DNA from: Erythrobacter sp. | Lineage (GTDB): Bacteria; Pseudomonadota; Alphaproteobacteria; Sphingomonadales; Sphingomonadaceae | Assembly: GCA_002695185.1 (NCBI GenBank) | Contig: NZOF01000163.1 | Span: 33,292-97,291 of the forward strand | Length of the DNA stretch: 64,000 nucleotides | Reading direction: 5' to 3' | Shown: positions 52,669 to 61,670 of the stretch, piece after piece | Layout: every line of letters starts with the position of its first letter | How positions within the stretch are numbered: position 1 is the stretch's first letter | Program-made: the position numbers and the translations under genes | The notes under the pieces: model-generated | What the model was told of the DNA's origin: nothing | The model's database searches: none | What the model saw: the letters and a program-made list of their open reading frames with translations, nothing else

Positions 52669-53679
52669 ATGCCTCGCTGCATGATCAATGCAGCTTATCC
52701 CGCCACCCGTTTGCGCCGTAGCCGAGCCCATAGTTGGAGCAGGGCGATGGTTCGAGAGACCATTCTGACCCCGGCAGATCTGATCTGGCCGCTTTTCGTT
52801 ACTGGCGGAAATGACATAGAAGAACCGGTAACCAGCCTGCCTGGCGTATCGCGCTGGTCGGTCAATGGCATCGCCAAGCGGGCTCGCGAGGCTGTGGAGC
52901 TGGGCATTCCATGCGTCGCGCTTTTCCCCAATACACCTGCGGAAAAGCGCAGCGACCGCGGGGATGAAGCTCTCAACCCTGACAATCTGATGTGTCGTGC
53001 CATCCGGGCTATCCGTGACGCCTGCGGAAACGATATCGGCATTCTCACGGATGTCGCGCTCGATCCCTATACCAGCCACGGTCAGGACGGGCTCATCGAT
53101 GACAACGGGTATGTACTGAACGACGACACGGTGGCAATTCTGGTCGATCAGGCAGTCACGCAGGCCGAAGCGGGGGCCGACATCGTTGCCCCATCAGACA
53201 TGATGGACGGCCGCGTGAAGGCAATCCGCATGGCTCTCGAGATGAACGGCAAGCCGAATGTTCAAATCATGGCTTATGCGGCGAAATACGCGTCCGCGTT
53301 CTACGGGCCTTTCCGCGATGCGGTCGGCTCGAGCGGACTACTAAAGGCCGACAAGAAGAGTTATCAGATGGACGCGGCGAACGGCGACGAAGCGCTTCGT
53401 GAAATCGCGATGGACATTGCCGAGGGGGCCGACAGTGTGATGGTGAAGCCCGGGCTTGCTTATCTGGACGTGATCTGGCGCGCGAAAGAAACATTCGGCG
53501 TGCCGGTCTACGCCTATCAGGTCAGCGGCGAATACGCCTTGATCGAAGCCGGCGCGGCCGCCGGGATTGCGGATCGCGAGGCGCTTCTCATGGAAAAGCT
53601 GATCGCATTCAAGCGTGCCGGATGCTCGGGAATTCTCAGTTACCATGCTCCGCTTGCCGCGCGGCTCCTCAATGGCTGA
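52669..53679 (+). CDS. hemB: Porphobilinogen synthase (delta-aminolevulinate dehydratase)
   Basis: Condenses two aminolevulinate molecules into porphobilinogen. The 336-residue product has the Schiff-base lysines in QIMAYAAKYASAFYGP and DSVMVKPGLAYLDV. The metal site is DVALDPYTSHGQDG: the three zinc-binding cysteines of other forms are replaced by Ala/Asp, so this is the magnesium-type enzyme. The N-terminus (YPATRLRRSRAHSWSRAMVR) is typical. It lies 37 bp after the M23 gene and overlaps the first GNAT gene by 8 bp. Confidence 0.96.
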   Translation: MPRCMINAAYPATRLRRSRAHSWSRAMVRETILTPADLIWPLFVTGGNDIEEPVTSLPGVSRWSVNGIAKRAREAVELGIPCVALFPNTPAEKRSDRGDEALNPDNLMCRAIRAIRDACGNDIGILTDVALDPYTSHGQDGLIDDNGYVLNDDTVAILVDQAVTQAEAGADIVAPSDMMDGRVKAIRMALEMNGKPNVQIMAYAAKYASAFYGPFRDAVGSSGLLKADKKSYQMDAANGDEALREIAMDIAEGADSVMVKPGLAYLDVIWRAKETFGVPVYAYQVSGEYALIEAGAAAGIADREALLMEKLIAFKRAGCSGILSYHAPLAARLLNG

Positions 53680-54223
53680 ATTCCGTTACGAAACTGATCG
53701 CCTTTTGCTGCGCGACTGGCAGGACAGCGACTGGGAACCGTTCTGGCAGGCAACCAATACGCCTGCCGTCATGGAATGGCTCGGCGGTGTTTGCGATGAC
53801 GCCAAGCGTTCGGCCGCACAGCAGAGACTGCTGACTTATCAGCAAGATCACGGACATACTTTCTGGGCTGTCGAGCGCAGGGACGATGGCGTCATCCTCG
53901 GATTCTGTGGCCTGAAAAGGTCTAACCAGCAGGGCGGACCTTTGGGTGAAATGGAGGTCGGCTGGCGCCTTCGCGAAGATGCTTGGGGCCATGGCTATGC
54001 TAAGGAAGCTGCCGCCGCGGCTCTCGACATTGCATTTAAACGCTTCGAAGTCGATCAAGTAATTGCGCTTACAGTCGCTCCAAACAGCGCGAGTTGGGGG
54101 CTGATGAAGCGACTTGGAATGACGCGGCGCGAGGATCTAGATTTCCCCAATTCGGATTTTGGAGATGATACGATCATCGTATATTCTATCGCACGCGAAG
54201 CGTGGCGAGGGCTCGATGCCTGA
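53672..54223 (+). CDS. GNAT acetyltransferase (RimJ/RimL type), copy 1
   Basis: A 183-residue N-acetyltransferase. It starts MAEFRYETDRLLLRDWQDSD, has the acetyl-CoA loop region GWRLREDAWGHGYAKEAAAA, and ends with VAPNSASWGLMKRLGMTRRE, the RimJ/L pattern that often acetylates protein N-termini or antibiotics. Substrate unknown. I chose the ATG at 53672, overlapping the hemB stop. It is a clear paralogue of the next gene: both share LGMTRREDLDF. Confidence 0.88.
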   Translation: MAEFRYETDRLLLRDWQDSDWEPFWQATNTPAVMEWLGGVCDDAKRSAAQQRLLTYQQDHGHTFWAVERRDDGVILGFCGLKRSNQQGGPLGEMEVGWRLREDAWGHGYAKEAAAAALDIAFKRFEVDQVIALTVAPNSASWGLMKRLGMTRREDLDFPNSDFGDDTIIVYSIAREAWRGLDA

Positions 54224-54773
54224 CATCATCGCTGAAACCGAGCGGCTAGTCCTGCGAACGATCGGGGAAGGCGATGCAGAACTTCAGTATCAACTGCTCA
54301 ATAGCCCTGCGGTTATGGAGAGATTGGGCGGGCCGAAGGAACTGCACGAGATCGAAGCGAAGCACGCGAAGAGCATGCAGCTTCAGGCGCGTTACGGCTT
54401 CAGCTTTCTTTTTCTAATCGAAAAGGAAAGCGGCGAATTCGTCGGCCATGCGGGAATGAAACTGGTCGATAATGAACTGGCTAAAAACGTGGGCGATCAC
54501 GAGATCGGCTGGCTGATCCGCGAAGATCGCTGGCGTCGTGGCTATGCCGAAGAAGCCGTGCGGGCGATCCTTGAATGGGCGTTCCTCAGAGTAGGGGCCC
54601 CACACGTTGTCGCACTGACCAGCACATCCAACGAACCTAGTTGGAGGCTGATGGAAAAGCTTGGCATGACCCGTAGGGAAGACCTCGATTTCGACGATCC
54701 TGCCTTTCCTCCGGCTGATCGCCGCACCATCCTCTATAGTCTGACGAAACAGCAATGGGAGAGTCAGCCATGA
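54216..54773 (+). CDS. GNAT acetyltransferase (RimJ/RimL type), copy 2
   Basis: A 185-residue paralogue of the preceding gene, overlapping it by 8 bp. Matching parts are IAETERLVLRTIGEGDAELQ, the loop GWLIREDRWRRGYAEEAVRA and STSNEPSWRLMEKLGMTRRE. The tandem copies have diverged well apart in the substrate half (residues 40-85), which suggests different acceptors. The stop overlaps the next start (ATGA). Confidence 0.88.
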   Translation: MPDIIAETERLVLRTIGEGDAELQYQLLNSPAVMERLGGPKELHEIEAKHAKSMQLQARYGFSFLFLIEKESGEFVGHAGMKLVDNELAKNVGDHEIGWLIREDRWRRGYAEEAVRAILEWAFLRVGAPHVVALTSTSNEPSWRLMEKLGMTRREDLDFDDPAFPPADRRTILYSLTKQQWESQP

Positions 54774-55339
54774 AGAGCCATCCCGGCGTCAATATCATTC
54801 CGATCAACGGCAAGTCACCGGTAATCCACGAGAGCGCCTTTATCGCGCCTGGCTGCACCATCATTGGGGACGTTTCCATCGGGGCAGGCAGTTCCATCTG
54901 GTACAACTGCGTCCTTCGCGCAGACGTCAGCCGCATCATCATCGGTGAACGGACCAATGTTCAGGATGGCAGCGTGCTCCATTGCGATCCGGAACGTCCC
55001 GGCGATCCTGACGGCAGCCCGCTGATCATTGGTGACGATGTCCTCATCGGACATATGGCCATGATCCACGGGTGTCGGATCGAAAACCGCGGCTTCGTCG
55101 GCCTCGGCGCGATAGCGATGAATAAAGCCGTGATCGCAAGCGATGCGATGCTGGCCGCGGGTGCGATGCTGACCGAAGGTAAGGTCATGGGAGAAAGGGA
55201 GCTCTGGGCGGGCCGGCCGGCGAAAAAGCTGAAAGACCTGACCGAGGCCGCTATCGAGGGCATGCGTATGGGCGTGGCACACTACGCCGAAAACGCGAAA
55301 TTGCATTCGAGTGCCGTCGATGAAGCGCTCCGTAGCTGA
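54770..55339 (+). CDS. Gamma-carbonic anhydrase-like hexapeptide-repeat protein
   Basis: A 189-residue left-handed beta-helix protein of the PaaY/YrdA/gamma-CA group. Hexapeptide repeats run from VIHESAFIAPGCTIIGDVSI through IIIGERTNVQDGSVLHCD to LIIGDDVLIGHMAMIHGCRI. Metal-ligand histidines are likely in VLHCD and the GHMAMIHG pair, the three-His zinc site of the family. Whether it hydrates CO2 is untested. Coupled by ATGA to the GNAT gene; it overlaps DUF167 by 20 bp. Confidence 0.9.
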   Translation: MKSHPGVNIIPINGKSPVIHESAFIAPGCTIIGDVSIGAGSSIWYNCVLRADVSRIIIGERTNVQDGSVLHCDPERPGDPDGSPLIIGDDVLIGHMAMIHGCRIENRGFVGLGAIAMNKAVIASDAMLAAGAMLTEGKVMGERELWAGRPAKKLKDLTEAAIEGMRMGVAHYAENAKLHSSAVDEALRS

Positions 55340-55601
55340 GTTTCCCGATCGTGCCGAATTGCACGCACTTCTCGATGCAGAGGGGCGTGTCCGGGTAAAG
55401 GCAACGCCCGGAGCGCGGCAGGATGCAATGAAGGTCGAAGAAGGCCGACTGGTAATAAAGACACGCGCCAAGCCTCAGGACGGGGCAGCCAACCGTGCGC
55501 TCTGCGAAATGCTCGCGTTAGCCTATGGGGTCGCGAAATCGCGCTGTCGGCTCATACGGGGCGACGCCGCTCGCGATAAGTCGTTCAGGATAGATATCTA
55601 G
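55320..55601 (+). CDS. DUF167 (YggU-like) protein
   Basis: A 93-residue small protein of the DUF167 family: VRVKATPGARQDAMKVEEGR, then VIKTRAKPQDGAANRALCEM and a C-terminal SRCRLIRGDAARDKSFRIDI. Structure known in relatives, function unknown. I chose the ATG at 55320, inside the end of the previous gene. It is the last gene of the hemB operon. Confidence 0.87.
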   Translation: MKRSVAEFPDRAELHALLDAEGRVRVKATPGARQDAMKVEEGRLVIKTRAKPQDGAANRALCEMLALAYGVAKSRCRLIRGDAARDKSFRIDI

Positions 55602-55638
55602 GTTGGCGCACAGCCGGTCAATCTGCTGACTAATGAAC

Positions 55639-57231
55639 TCAATCGGCGATTAACGCCCTCAAGGACTCTATTCGGTCAGCCTCATGCGGGGGCTTATCCC
55701 ACCGGATACGGTGAATACGCGGGAAGCGCATTGCCAACCCCGATTTGTGCCGCTTGCTTTCATGAACGCTGTCGAAGGCTACCTCGAATACTAGAGTCTT
55801 CTCGGTCTCGCGCACGGGGCCAAAACGATTGATGGTGTTCTGGCGCACATGCTTATCCAATTTCTTGAGCTCTTCGTCGGTGAAGCCCGAATAGGCTTTG
55901 CCTACCGGCAACAGATCGGCGCCTCCATCGGGATCGCCGTCCCAGCAGCCGAAGGTGTAGTCCGAAAAGAAGCTCGACCGCTTGCCGCTGCCCCGCTGCG
56001 CATACATGAGCACACAATCGATCAGCAGTGGATCGCGTTTCCATTTATACCAGTATCCGACGCGCCGCCCGGCGATATAAGGGCTGTCCTTGCGTTTGAG
56101 CATCAGACCTTCGATGGCGTCTTCGCGACTGCTCTCTCGAATCCGTGAAAGGTCATCGAAATCAGTGGCTTCCACAACAGAACTCAAGTCGAAATGAGTA
56201 TCGGGAAGGCGTGACGCCAGAGCTTCAAGCCGAGCGCGCCGCGCTGCCCACGGAAGGGCGCGCACATCTTCACCGTCGATCAGCAGGGCATCATAGAGCC
56301 GTATGAATGCAGGATATTCCTGCAGCATCTTTTTCGAAACGGTCTTGCGGCCCAGTCTCTGCTGAAGCGCGTTGAAGCTGGCCGCTCCCCCGACATCGCC
56401 ACCCTGTGTGTTGCCGCGAACAAGTAACTCACCGTCGAGGACGGCATTCATGGGCAAAGCATCCAGGAATTCCGGAAACGTCCCGGAAATATCGTCGCCT
56501 GAACGTGAGAACAGTCGGGTCTCTCCACCGGCTCTCACAAGCTGCACGCGTATCCCGTCCCACTTCCATTCCGCCGCGTAGTCCTGGAGGTCGACAATTG
56601 TCTCCTCTAACGGATGAGCGAGCATGAATGGCCGGAAGGTCGGCAAGTTTTCGATATCGGGCGGGGCGGATCCGTCCGCGGCCCATGAAAAGAGATCGGC
56701 GTAGGGCGGGGAGAGTCCGTGCCAATATTCCTCGACCTCATCTACGGACACTTCAAAAGCCTGGGCGAATGCAGTCTTCGCAAGACGCGAGGATACGCCG
56801 ATCCGCATTCCCCCTGTCGCAAGTTTGAGCAGGGCATAGCGCCCCGAAGGATCCAGGCGGTCGAGCAGCTTCGGCAATTCCCCGAGGACCGACTTTCGAT
56901 TCATGGCCGAAAGCAACTCGATCGTCTCGCTCACCGTCGGGGGCGATGGAGGGTGATCCGGTGCTGGCCAGAGCAGGCTGGCAGTTTCGGCCGTATCGCC
57001 GACGAAGTCCCTGCTCAGCGTCCAGAGAACGGGATCGATCCGATCCTTCAGAAGATTGCGGATGGTGGAGCTTTTTACAGCTGGGAAATCCAGACCGTCG
57101 GACAGAGCGGCTAGGGCCCACCCTCGATCCGGATCGGGCGTTTGTTGAAGATATTCCGCGATCAGGCGCAGCTTTTCGTTGCGCGAGCGCGTGTAGACGA
57201 GGGCGTCGATCAGGCGGGCGAACTCTTCCAC
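55639..57231 (-). CDS. ATP-dependent DNA ligase of the ligase-associated damage response
   Basis: A 530-residue ATP-dependent ligase (the cisplatin damage response type). The nucleotidyl-transfer lysine is Lys223 in YAAEWKWDGIRVQLVR. Later motifs are VLDGELLV, EGLMLKRKDSPYIAGRR and GYWYKWKRDPL. An N-terminal helical DNA-binding domain (1-200) precedes the catalytic core. These ligases are usually encoded with an MBL exonuclease (present, 3 bp upstream), an Lhr-type helicase and the PdeM phosphoesterase; the last two are not here. Confidence 0.93.
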   Translation of the reverse strand: MEEFARLIDALVYTRSRNEKLRLIAEYLQQTPDPDRGWALAALSDGLDFPAVKSSTIRNLLKDRIDPVLWTLSRDFVGDTAETASLLWPAPDHPPSPPTVSETIELLSAMNRKSVLGELPKLLDRLDPSGRYALLKLATGGMRIGVSSRLAKTAFAQAFEVSVDEVEEYWHGLSPPYADLFSWAADGSAPPDIENLPTFRPFMLAHPLEETIVDLQDYAAEWKWDGIRVQLVRAGGETRLFSRSGDDISGTFPEFLDALPMNAVLDGELLVRGNTQGGDVGGAASFNALQQRLGRKTVSKKMLQEYPAFIRLYDALLIDGEDVRALPWAARRARLEALASRLPDTHFDLSSVVEATDFDDLSRIRESSREDAIEGLMLKRKDSPYIAGRRVGYWYKWKRDPLLIDCVLMYAQRGSGKRSSFFSDYTFGCWDGDPDGGADLLPVGKAYSGFTDEELKKLDKHVRQNTINRFGPVRETEKTLVFEVAFDSVHESKRHKSGLAMRFPRIHRIRWDKPPHEADRIESLRALIAD

Positions 57232-57234
57232 CGG

Positions 57235-58266
57235 CTAATCGTCCTCGTCCTCATACCCCACCATCGCGAGGGCGCGTGCTTTACGCTGATGAAGCTGGCA
57301 CCACCGCAGCAAAGCATCCTCGCGCCCGTGGGTTATCCAGTTCTCCTGCGCACCCACCTCCTTGATGGTGCGAGTCAATTCACCCCAATCCGCGTGGTCA
57401 GAGATGACCAGCGGCAGCTCGACATTGCGTTGCCGGGCCCGCTGGCGAACACGCATCCAGCCGCTGGCCATGGCAGTGATAGGGTCGGGCAAGCGCCGGC
57501 TCCAGCGATCATTGAGCGCGGAAGGCGGAGAAATGACGATATGACCGCGGATATCATCCTTCGTATAGTCAGCTACCAATCGTAGCTCACCAAGGGTTAC
57601 CCCGTGATCTTCATACAGCCTGCACATCTTTTCCATCGCGCCATGGAGATAGATGGGCTGATGATGTCCTGCCCCGCGAAGTTCAGCTATAACGCGCTGC
57701 GCCTTGCCGAGCGCATAGGCGCCAACAAGCACGCAGCGATCGGGATAAGCCGATAGGCGCTCGAGGAGCTTCTCCATCTCTTCTTCGATGGGGGGATGGC
57801 AAAAAACAGGCAGGCCGAAAGTTGCCTCGGTGATGAAGACATCGCAGGAAGTAACTTCGAAAGGAGGACAGGTCGGATCTTCGCGGCGCTTGTAATCGCC
57901 CGTAATAATCACTCGCTCGCCGCTATGTTCGAGCAATATCTGTGCGCTGCCGAGAACATGGCCAGCGGGAATATAGGTAGCGTCGACGCCGCCTTTTAAT
58001 CGTATTGTCTCGCCATATTGAACCGGAACGGCGCGGTGGGGAATTTCCCCGGCTTCATCCTGCGCCCCTGTTCGATAACGCAACTCCATGATCGCGAGCG
58101 TCTCGGGCGTGGCGACCGTTTCTCCATGCCCTCCGCGAGCGTGATCCGCATGTCCGTGAGTGACAAGGGCCCGGTCCACTGCTCGCGACGGATCGACCCA
58201 GCAATCTGCCGGGGAGATATAAATCCCGTGCGGTTCGGGTCTGATCCAGGAAAAGGGCGCGGGCAT
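57235..58266 (-). CDS. Ligase-associated MBL-fold exonuclease
   Basis: A 343-residue metallo-beta-lactamase/beta-CASP nuclease. The zinc motif is VTHGHADHARGGHG, followed by IPAGHVLGSAQILLEHSGER and VIITGDYKRREDPTCPPFEV. The beta-CASP part has VLVGAYALGKAQRVIAELRG and, near the C-terminus, ISDHADWGELTRTIKEV. It trims DNA ends for the partner ligase encoded 3 bp downstream. The likely start is ATG at 58266. Confidence 0.92.
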   Translation of the reverse strand: MPAPFSWIRPEPHGIYISPADCWVDPSRAVDRALVTHGHADHARGGHGETVATPETLAIMELRYRTGAQDEAGEIPHRAVPVQYGETIRLKGGVDATYIPAGHVLGSAQILLEHSGERVIITGDYKRREDPTCPPFEVTSCDVFITEATFGLPVFCHPPIEEEMEKLLERLSAYPDRCVLVGAYALGKAQRVIAELRGAGHHQPIYLHGAMEKMCRLYEDHGVTLGELRLVADYTKDDIRGHIVISPPSALNDRWSRRLPDPITAMASGWMRVRQRARQRNVELPLVISDHADWGELTRTIKEVGAQENWITHGREDALLRWCQLHQRKARALAMVGYEDEDD

Positions 58267-58319
58267 GACTTCCCCTTAAAGTCTTGCCATGCTCGCCTTG
58301 TTCCTGGTTATTCAGGCTT

Positions 58320-60053
58320 CTATTTCGCTTGCTTCTTCTGTCGATCGGCCGCTTCCTGACTCCGCCAGGCCCCGATAGCTTCATTCTCGCGCAAAACCTT
58401 GGAGTAAGGATCGATCGTTACGTGGGCATCGACGAATGGAAGCGTGACGGTCGCGTGTCCTTCGGGCATTGCGACGGTTTGAACATCTCCCTCGATACGA
58501 ATCTCGACAGGCATCGCGAAAGTGTCTTCGGACACGGTCTCCCACACCAAGCTTAAACGAGAACCGCTGCGCGTGACGCTCAACTTTGGCAATTCAGCTT
58601 CGCGGAGGTAGGTATTGAAGAACCAATCCAACTCGCTACCGTATTCTTCTTCTACAATTCGCTGGAAATCATCCGTGCTGGCGACTTGATGTCCAAAATT
58701 TCCAGGCTTCGGAGTGGCGCGCCCATAAACTAGCCGCGTGAGTGACCTGAAGAACGCTTCATCTCCAACTAGATACCTAAGGGTGTGAGCGATCCACGCG
58801 CCCTTATAGTAAATATCCCCACCCCAGCCTTTTTCTCTATCGTCGTAAAGCGTGCTCTGCACCTCTACCGCGGGAGCAACGGGGACCTTTGAAACGATGC
58901 GTTTTCTAAGGTCCGACATCTTTGCGTTGTAGGCCATGCGGCCATCTTTCCAGTCGAGGTAGAGCGGCTGCATGTAGGTTCCCAGCCCTTCATGCAGCCA
59001 AAGGTCTGCCACTCGTTTTCCCGTTAGCTGATTCGCGAAATACTCATGACTGAATTCATGTTGCATGAGCTCGTCATATCCTTCGGCAGAAAGGACGAAT
59101 TTGTTGCCGTAGGCATTAATCGTCTGGTGCTCCATGCCCTTATGGGGTGTCTCCGCTACCCCTACCTTTTCGTCGCCGAAGGGATAGGGTCCGATCTTGC
59201 TTTCGAAGAAATCGAGATAATCTTCCATTTCGCCTACAAGGCGAGTGGCTTGGTCATGATGACCCGGCAAGTGCCAGAACGTGATGGGATAGGAATTGCC
59301 ATGTCGACTCTTGTAGTCAGTGCGGACTGTTTCGTATGGACCGATTTGCAAGGACACACCATAATCGTTGGGGTATTTGGCCTGCCAGCGATAAGTCGAC
59401 CACTCTCCATTATGCTCCACACCTGACAGCCTGCCGTTTGCGGCCACTACCAAGGGGGCCGGTACGGTTACGGAAAGATCGAGCATGCCTACGCGCTTGG
59501 TTGGATGATCGAGGCAGGGCCAAAAAAGGTCGCAGCCTGTACCCTGTACCGCAGTGGCTACCCAATCTTGTCCGGCTGGGGTTTTTGCCCATACGAAGCC
59601 ACCATCCCATGGCGCATTAGGAGCGATCCGGGGCTGCCCTCCATAAGCGATTTGGACATCGACATAATCTGCTTTGCCAACCGCATAAGGTAGGTCGATT
59701 ATCAGCTTACCGCCATCGTTCCTCCATTCGCTTAATCCCAGCTCGACACCATCGATTGAGATGGAAGTAATTTTGAAACGCGGATCGAGGTCGAATTCGA
59801 CTGCGTTCAACTCGGACAGAGCCTGAACAGTATACCGTGCAATTCCGGCAATAGATTTGCTTTTTGGATCCACTCGCAGAGACAAGCCAAGATGGGTTGT
59901 CTCCATGGCTTGCTTGATCGCATCCATAGGGGCACCCGAAAGTGCAGTGTAGGGAGCGATGTCCGAATTGGTTGGATCCGTGAAAGCGCCGGCTGGCGCA
60001 ACCATCAGAGCTGAAAGTCCGGTCATCAGTACGATTGCGCGTAGTTTTCTCAT
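58320..60053 (-). CDS. Exported M1-family metallopeptidase
   Basis: A 577-residue zinc aminopeptidase-like protein with a signal peptide (cleavage near APAGA-F). The zinc motif is HEFSHEYF, with the third ligand Glu in DLWLHEGLGTYM exactly 18 residues after HEFSH, the M1 spacing. The exopeptidase motif, usually GAMEN, is KGMEHQT, so cleavage specificity may differ from classic aminopeptidases. I chose the ATG at 60053 (GAGG 8 nt upstream). The DNA looks less GC-rich than the genes around it. Confidence 0.9.
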   Translation of the reverse strand: MRKLRAIVLMTGLSALMVAPAGAFTDPTNSDIAPYTALSGAPMDAIKQAMETTHLGLSLRVDPKSKSIAGIARYTVQALSELNAVEFDLDPRFKITSISIDGVELGLSEWRNDGGKLIIDLPYAVGKADYVDVQIAYGGQPRIAPNAPWDGGFVWAKTPAGQDWVATAVQGTGCDLFWPCLDHPTKRVGMLDLSVTVPAPLVVAANGRLSGVEHNGEWSTYRWQAKYPNDYGVSLQIGPYETVRTDYKSRHGNSYPITFWHLPGHHDQATRLVGEMEDYLDFFESKIGPYPFGDEKVGVAETPHKGMEHQTINAYGNKFVLSAEGYDELMQHEFSHEYFANQLTGKRVADLWLHEGLGTYMQPLYLDWKDGRMAYNAKMSDLRKRIVSKVPVAPAVEVQSTLYDDREKGWGGDIYYKGAWIAHTLRYLVGDEAFFRSLTRLVYGRATPKPGNFGHQVASTDDFQRIVEEEYGSELDWFFNTYLREAELPKLSVTRSGSRLSLVWETVSEDTFAMPVEIRIEGDVQTVAMPEGHATVTLPFVDAHVTIDPYSKVLRENEAIGAWRSQEAADRQKKQAK

Positions 60054-60182
60054 AGTATCCTCAGTGGAGCTGGAGCCTGTGCAAGAGGATCTGACATGAT
60101 ATTCACCAGCTTCTTGCCTGATGAACGGTCCTGGCACGCTCCAACGCAGCAGTTTAGATCGATTCGCCTAATGGCATGCTTC

Positions 60183-61670
60183 TCATTCCGGTTTCGCAGT
60201 GAACCGCTCCAGGATACGCTTCAATGTCGGCTTCTGCCCGGTCGCAAGGAGGCTCGCCCGGAACAGCCGCCCCAAGAAAACGAGCTCGATCACAATCGAG
60301 ATGGCGAGCAATAACCCGCTTCCCAGCAGAACCCATGTCTCGACCCCCATGCCCAGGCGGGCGAGAATGGCAAACGGCGTCCACAACGGGACCCAGGTGA
60401 GAATCTGGACTAGAAGCCCATCCTGCCCGGCGATAATGGCCTGCAGCAGGAATGTGATGGGCAACAGAATGGCGAGCAGGACGGGCATGAGATAGCCCTG
60501 TGCTTCGCTCATCGAATCTACCATCGCTCCGATGGCAACGAAAATAACCGAAATGCCAATGTAGCCGGCGATAAAGAAATAGACGATCGCCAAGATGATG
60601 CCGGGAGATGCGATTGGCTCGAGCGCGGGGCGGATCAAATCGGCAATCACCCCCTGAGTGGCATAAGCGGCCACAGCTGCGCATCCGGCCCAGACCAGCA
60701 GCATGAGCAGACCGACACTCAGCCCACCAAGAAGCTTTCCGTACATGAGTTCTTCCGGTCGGATACAAGCCAGCAAAGATTCCAAGAGCTTGTTTGATCG
60801 TTCCTCGACGCTTCCCTGCAACATCCAGCTACCTGAGAGCATGAGGCTCATCATCAGGATATAGGCCAAGGCGAGTGGCACGATGGAACGTACCAAGAGC
60901 GATTCCCGGGCTCCGCCGCCGGGGGGCGGGGTACTGACCGCAATCGCTGGCGCGGCGGATTGAATCGCCACCGCGTCGTTTGCGGATATTCCCCGCTGGA
61001 TGAGCAGGCGGGTCCGCAGATCGCCGGTAAGGGTCTCCTGAACTGCCGTTACGAAGCTCGCATTGGGCTGGTTGGCCGAGAACAGCCCTATCTGCGGGTC
61101 AGCAGGATAGTTCTCACCAACGAGCACGACTATTTCTGGCGCCTCGTCGCTATCGCTTTCGAAAAGCGCCTGGGCTTCATTGGCAAACTCCTGGCCTTCT
61201 TTGTCCATGAGACTTCGAGGCGTCGGCTGGAATTCATAATCCGCCGTGGCGGGTTCGAATTCCGGCACTCCTTCGGGACGGATCCGATCCAGTTGAGCCA
61301 CCGCGCCTTCAACGCCTCCCGCATCGCGGAAGGAAGCGATATCCTCGCTTGTGTACCATCTATCGTGCTGGAGCCAGGGCGCCGGTTGGTCGGCGGGCTG
61401 GAGGTCATAACGTTGGACATAGCGGGACAGGCTGCGCAACTGGTTGCGATCGGCATCTTCGGTAAAGCGAGCCTCCAGCGCCTCGGCTGCAGCCCCTCCG
61501 GAACGATCGACGACTGTTACGCGGGTCGGTTCACGATCAGTCAGGCTTTCTCCCAGCAATGGGCCCAGTGCCAGAGCTACTGGAAGGATCAGCAGGGTTA
61601 ACCAGAAGCTTTTCATGGAAAGGATCTGGCGGATCTCGCGGCGGGCAACGAGAAAAACATTGTTGATCAT
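60183..61670 (-). CDS. ABC exporter permease (NatB/ABC-2 type)
   Basis: A 495-residue permease. One N-terminal helix (SFWLTLLILPVALALGPLLG) is followed by a roughly 230-residue extracytoplasmic domain and five more helices from LLVRSIVPLALAYILMMSLM to the C-terminus. The pattern is that of NatB-like Na+/unknown-substrate exporters. It overlaps the ATPase gene by 4 bp. Substrate unknown. Confidence 0.88.
   Translation of the reverse strand: MINNVFLVARREIRQILSMKSFWLTLLILPVALALGPLLGESLTDREPTRVTVVDRSGGAAAEALEARFTEDADRNQLRSLSRYVQRYDLQPADQPAPWLQHDRWYTSEDIASFRDAGGVEGAVAQLDRIRPEGVPEFEPATADYEFQPTPRSLMDKEGQEFANEAQALFESDSDEAPEIVVLVGENYPADPQIGLFSANQPNASFVTAVQETLTGDLRTRLLIQRGISANDAVAIQSAAPAIAVSTPPPGGGARESLLVRSIVPLALAYILMMSLMLSGSWMLQGSVEERSNKLLESLLACIRPEELMYGKLLGGLSVGLLMLLVWAGCAAVAAYATQGVIADLIRPALEPIASPGIILAIVYFFIAGYIGISVIFVAIGAMVDSMSEAQGYLMPVLLAILLPITFLLQAIIAGQDGLLVQILTWVPLWTPFAILARLGMGVETWVLLGSGLLLAISIVIELVFLGRLFRASLLATGQKPTLKRILERFTAKPE

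Noticed and set aside
61245..61275. tRNA T-loop-like GGTTCGAATTCC
   Set aside because: It lies within the ABC permease coding frame, and no acceptor stem, D arm or anticodon arm can be folded around it.
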